Source: Trueperaceae bacterium
Lineage (GTDB): Bacteria > Deinococcota > Deinococci > Deinococcales > Trueperaceae
DNA length: 14,741 nucleotides
Direction: 5' to 3'
Assembly: GCA_011390455.1 (NCBI GenBank)
Contig: JAABSI010000076.1
Location: 1-14,741, forward strand
This document shows, one piece after another, positions 13,457-14,741 of this stretch (positions within the stretch are counted from its first letter, which is position 1; each line of letters opens with the position of its first letter). The translations under genes and the position numbers were made by a program. The notes below the pieces were generated by a model. That model was not told where the DNA came from, made no database searches, and saw nothing but the letters and a program-made list of their open reading frames with translations.

Positions 13457-13465
13457 ATCCTAGCA
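13457..13465 (-). promoter_or_regulatory. Extended -10 promoter for carD
   Basis: On the minus strand the site reads TGCTAGGAT, an extended -10 (TGn plus TANNNT), almost identical to TGCTAGGCT before the YqgF-like gene. Transcription would begin near 13450, about 140 nt before the carD start, leaving a long leader. No convincing -35 is visible. Confidence 0.6.
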
Positions 13466-13470
13466 GACCG

Positions 13471-13488
13471 GGCCCCCTTAGAGGGGCC
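13471..13488 (-). terminator. Hairpin at the end of the transporter gene
   Basis: GGCCCC (13471-13476) pairs with GGGGCC (13483-13488) around a 6-nt loop. The TAA stop of the transporter (13478-13480) lies in the loop. No T-run follows on the minus strand. It sits 6 nt upstream of the carD extended -10 and may separate the two units only partly. Confidence 0.4.
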
Positions 13489-14398
13489 GCCGGCGAACCG
13501 GGCGGGGCTCCACGCGCCCGGTTCGAACCGTCAGCACGACGCCGAACAGGAGCACCGAGGCCCCGATCAGGGTGACGGCCGACGGCGCCTCCGCGAAGAC
13601 CAGGAAGGCGAGCAGTCCGGCGCCGACGGGCTCGAGCAGCGTCGCCGTGGCGACCCGCGTCGGGTCGAGGTGGCGCATGGCGTAGTTGATGCCGGTGTGG
13701 CCGATGAGCTGCGGCACGAGCGCGAGGGCGACGACCCACGCGAAGGTCGCCGCTGGGTAGGCGACGTAGGAGGCGCCCGCGAGCCACGGCAGGGGCAGCA
13801 GGACGAGGGCCGCGACCGCGTAGGCGACGCCCGCGTACGCGTCGATCGAGAGCCCGCGGCGCTGGGCGACGCGCCCCAGCAAGAGGTACCCGGCGACGGC
13901 CACGGCGCCGACGAGCGCCAAGGCGTCGCCGAGGAGCGGCGCGGGCGCGGTGGCGCTCGCCGTCGTGCCGAGCGCGTCGCCGAAGCCGATGACCGCACCC
14001 CCGGCGACGGCGAGCAGCACGCCGACGAGCACGGTCAGCGTCGGCGCCTGTTTGAGGAAGGCCCAGGAGAGCAGCGCGACCCAGAGCGGGGTGGTCGACA
14101 CGAGCGCCACCGAAGCGGCCACCGACGTGTAGCTCAGCGAGCTGATCCAGGTGGCGAAGTGGACCCCGAGCAGGACGCCGGCGGCCGCGGTGGGCAGCAG
14201 CGTGGCCCGCGTGAGCGGGGTGCGGCGCAGGGCGCGCAGGGCGACCGGCGCGAGCACGAGCGCAGCGATCGCCATCCGCCACCACGCCACCACGACGCCA
14301 GGGGCGTCGGCGAGGCGTATGAAGATGGCGGCGAGGCTGACGGCGACGACCGCCACCGAGAGCACGAGCGCGACTCGACCGGGTGGAGGCGCCGTCAC
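13478..14398 (-). CDS. EamA/DMT-family transporter
   Basis: The 306-residue product is a drug/metabolite transporter superfamily membrane protein built from two EamA repeats of about five helices each, ten in all. The first repeat runs from about residue 8 (VALVLSVAVVAVSLAAIFIRLA) to 145, with SVAASVALVSTTPLWVALL being the typical conserved stretch. The second runs from about 150 to 290 and has the matching MRHLDPTRVATATLLEPVGAGLLAFLVFAE. The C-terminal tail is Arg/Pro-rich and faces the cytoplasm in the usual topology. The substrate cannot be told; relatives export amino acids, sugars or metabolites. GTG 14398 lies 6 nt after TAGGAT with no ribosome binding site, suggesting a leaderless mRNA. 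It diverges from the GH1 gene. Confidence 0.88.
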   Translation of the reverse strand: MTAPPPGRVALVLSVAVVAVSLAAIFIRLADAPGVVVAWWRMAIAALVLAPVALRALRRTPLTRATLLPTAAAGVLLGVHFATWISSLSYTSVAASVALVSTTPLWVALLSWAFLKQAPTLTVLVGVLLAVAGGAVIGFGDALGTTASATAPAPLLGDALALVGAVAVAGYLLLGRVAQRRGLSIDAYAGVAYAVAALVLLPLPWLAGASYVAYPAATFAWVVALALVPQLIGHTGINYAMRHLDPTRVATATLLEPVGAGLLAFLVFAEAPSAVTLIGASVLLFGVVLTVRTGRVEPRPVRRRPL

Positions 14399-14404
14399 CC
14401 CGCC

Positions 14405-14410
14405 ATCCTA
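14405..14410 (-). promoter_or_regulatory. -10 element for the EamA transporter, leaderless arrangement
   Basis: The minus strand reads TAGGAT, then six bases, then the GTG start at 14398. The geometry equals that before the YqgF-like gene. It lacks the TGn extension. The upstream side is covered by the inverted repeat at 14410-14446. Confidence 0.55.
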
Positions 14411-14446
14411 CCCGTGGGCTCGTGCCCATGGGCTCGACCCACGGGT
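14410..14446. repeat. Inverted repeat with inner palindrome, candidate operator
   Basis: ACCCGTGGG (14410-14418) is the inverted repeat of CCCACGGGT (14438-14446), and GCCCATGGGC (14424-14433) is a palindrome between them. TGGGCTCG also occurs as a direct repeat at 14415-14422 and 14429-14436. The array covers the region just upstream of the transporter -10 and lies about 35 nt before the GH1 -10-like site. A dimeric regulator acting on both divergent genes is plausible but unproven. Confidence 0.5.
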
Positions 14447-14479
14447 GCACGCGCGCCTCGCAGGGGGCGATGGCGACGG

Positions 14480-14485
14480 TACGAT
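14480..14485 (+). promoter_or_regulatory. Putative -10 element for the GH1 gene
   Basis: TACGAT is a TANNNT match 24 nt before the GTG start at 14509, leaving room for the AGGAGG ribosome binding site at 14498-14503. No -35 was recognised. Weak support, based on position and motif only. Confidence 0.35.
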
Positions 14486-14508
14486 CGGGCCATCGCGAGG
14501 AGGTAGAG

Positions 14509-14741
14509 GTGGAGCGCGAGTTCCCGAGCACGTTCGTCTGGGGGGTGGCGACCTCGGCGTACCAGATCGAGGGGGCCGCCGACGTCGGCGGCAAGGGCCC
14601 CAGCATCTGGGACGCCTTCGTCCGGCGCCCGGGGGCGATCGCCGACGCCGCGACCGGCGACGTCGCGATCGACCACTTGGCGCGGCTCGACGAGGACGTC
14701 GCGCTGCTCGACGACCTCGGGGTGCAGGCCTACCGGTTCTC
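14509..14741 (+). CDS. GH1-family beta-glucosidase/glycosidase, N-terminal part (3' end outside window)
   Basis: GH1 enzymes cleave terminal beta-glycosidic bonds with two catalytic glutamates, both of which lie beyond this window. The first 77 codons show the family's N-terminal signature: FPSTFVWGVATSAYQIEGA with the glycone-binding Gln, GKGPSIWDAFVRRPGAI, and EDVALLDDLGVQAYRFS. It reads much like Thermus beta-glycosidase. The usual conserved ACDHYxRY segment is AIDHLARL here: the His stays but the Cys and Tyr are replaced. GTG 14509 has AGGAGG 5 nt upstream (14498-14503). The gene diverges from the EamA transporter across about 110 nt. Whether the transporter serves the same sugars is only a guess. 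Confidence 0.92.
   Translation, partial: MEREFPSTFVWGVATSAYQIEGAADVGGKGPSIWDAFVRRPGAIADAATGDVAIDHLARLDEDVALLDDLGVQAYRF

Overview
This window is from a high-GC bacterium that looks like a member of the Deinococcota (Deinococcus-Thermus). The strongest evidence is RpoC. It has 1545 residues, carries a large insertion of about 320 residues after its N-terminal zinc site, and reads as a close relative of Thermus beta' throughout. RpoB (1124 aa), CarD (168 aa), L33 and the start of a GH1 glycosidase also read like Thermus proteins. These comparisons are from memory; no database search was run. Nearly all genes use C- or G-ended codons.

Layout: positions 1-348 hold the 3' end of tuf (EF-Tu), followed by a long terminator-like hairpin. 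A promoter-like site near 497-505 precedes rpmG-secE-nusG. A structured spacer of about 157 nt leads into rplK-rplA. An L10-type RNA leader precedes rplJ-rplL. A 308-nt spacer with a strong UUCG-capped hairpin separates rplL from rpoB, and rpoB overlaps rpoC by 4 nt. Two hairpins in tandem, the second with a 21-bp stem, close this block at about 12188-12258. The block is the conserved bacterial transcription/translation supercluster: Sec translocase subunit, elongation factor, ribosomal stalk proteins and RNA polymerase core subunits.

Downstream the genes are accessory but related: a short YqgF/RuvX-like RNase H-fold protein (+), then on the minus strand carD (an RNA polymerase-binding open-complex stabiliser) and an EamA/DMT-family 10-helix transporter. 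The window ends inside a GH1 beta-glucosidase gene (+), divergent from the transporter.

No mobile element, CRISPR array, tRNA or rRNA was found, and no convincing new multi-gene system. The observations most worth checking are: a sharp codon-usage break inside the last 12 codons of tuf (recombination or an assembly chimera); a long carD leader with a possible leaderless 22-codon ORF and a hairpin next to the ribosome binding site; several extended -10 or TANNNT promoters, two of them placed for leaderless mRNAs; an inverted repeat over the transporter promoter; and an L33 zinc site with Asp in place of the fourth Cys.
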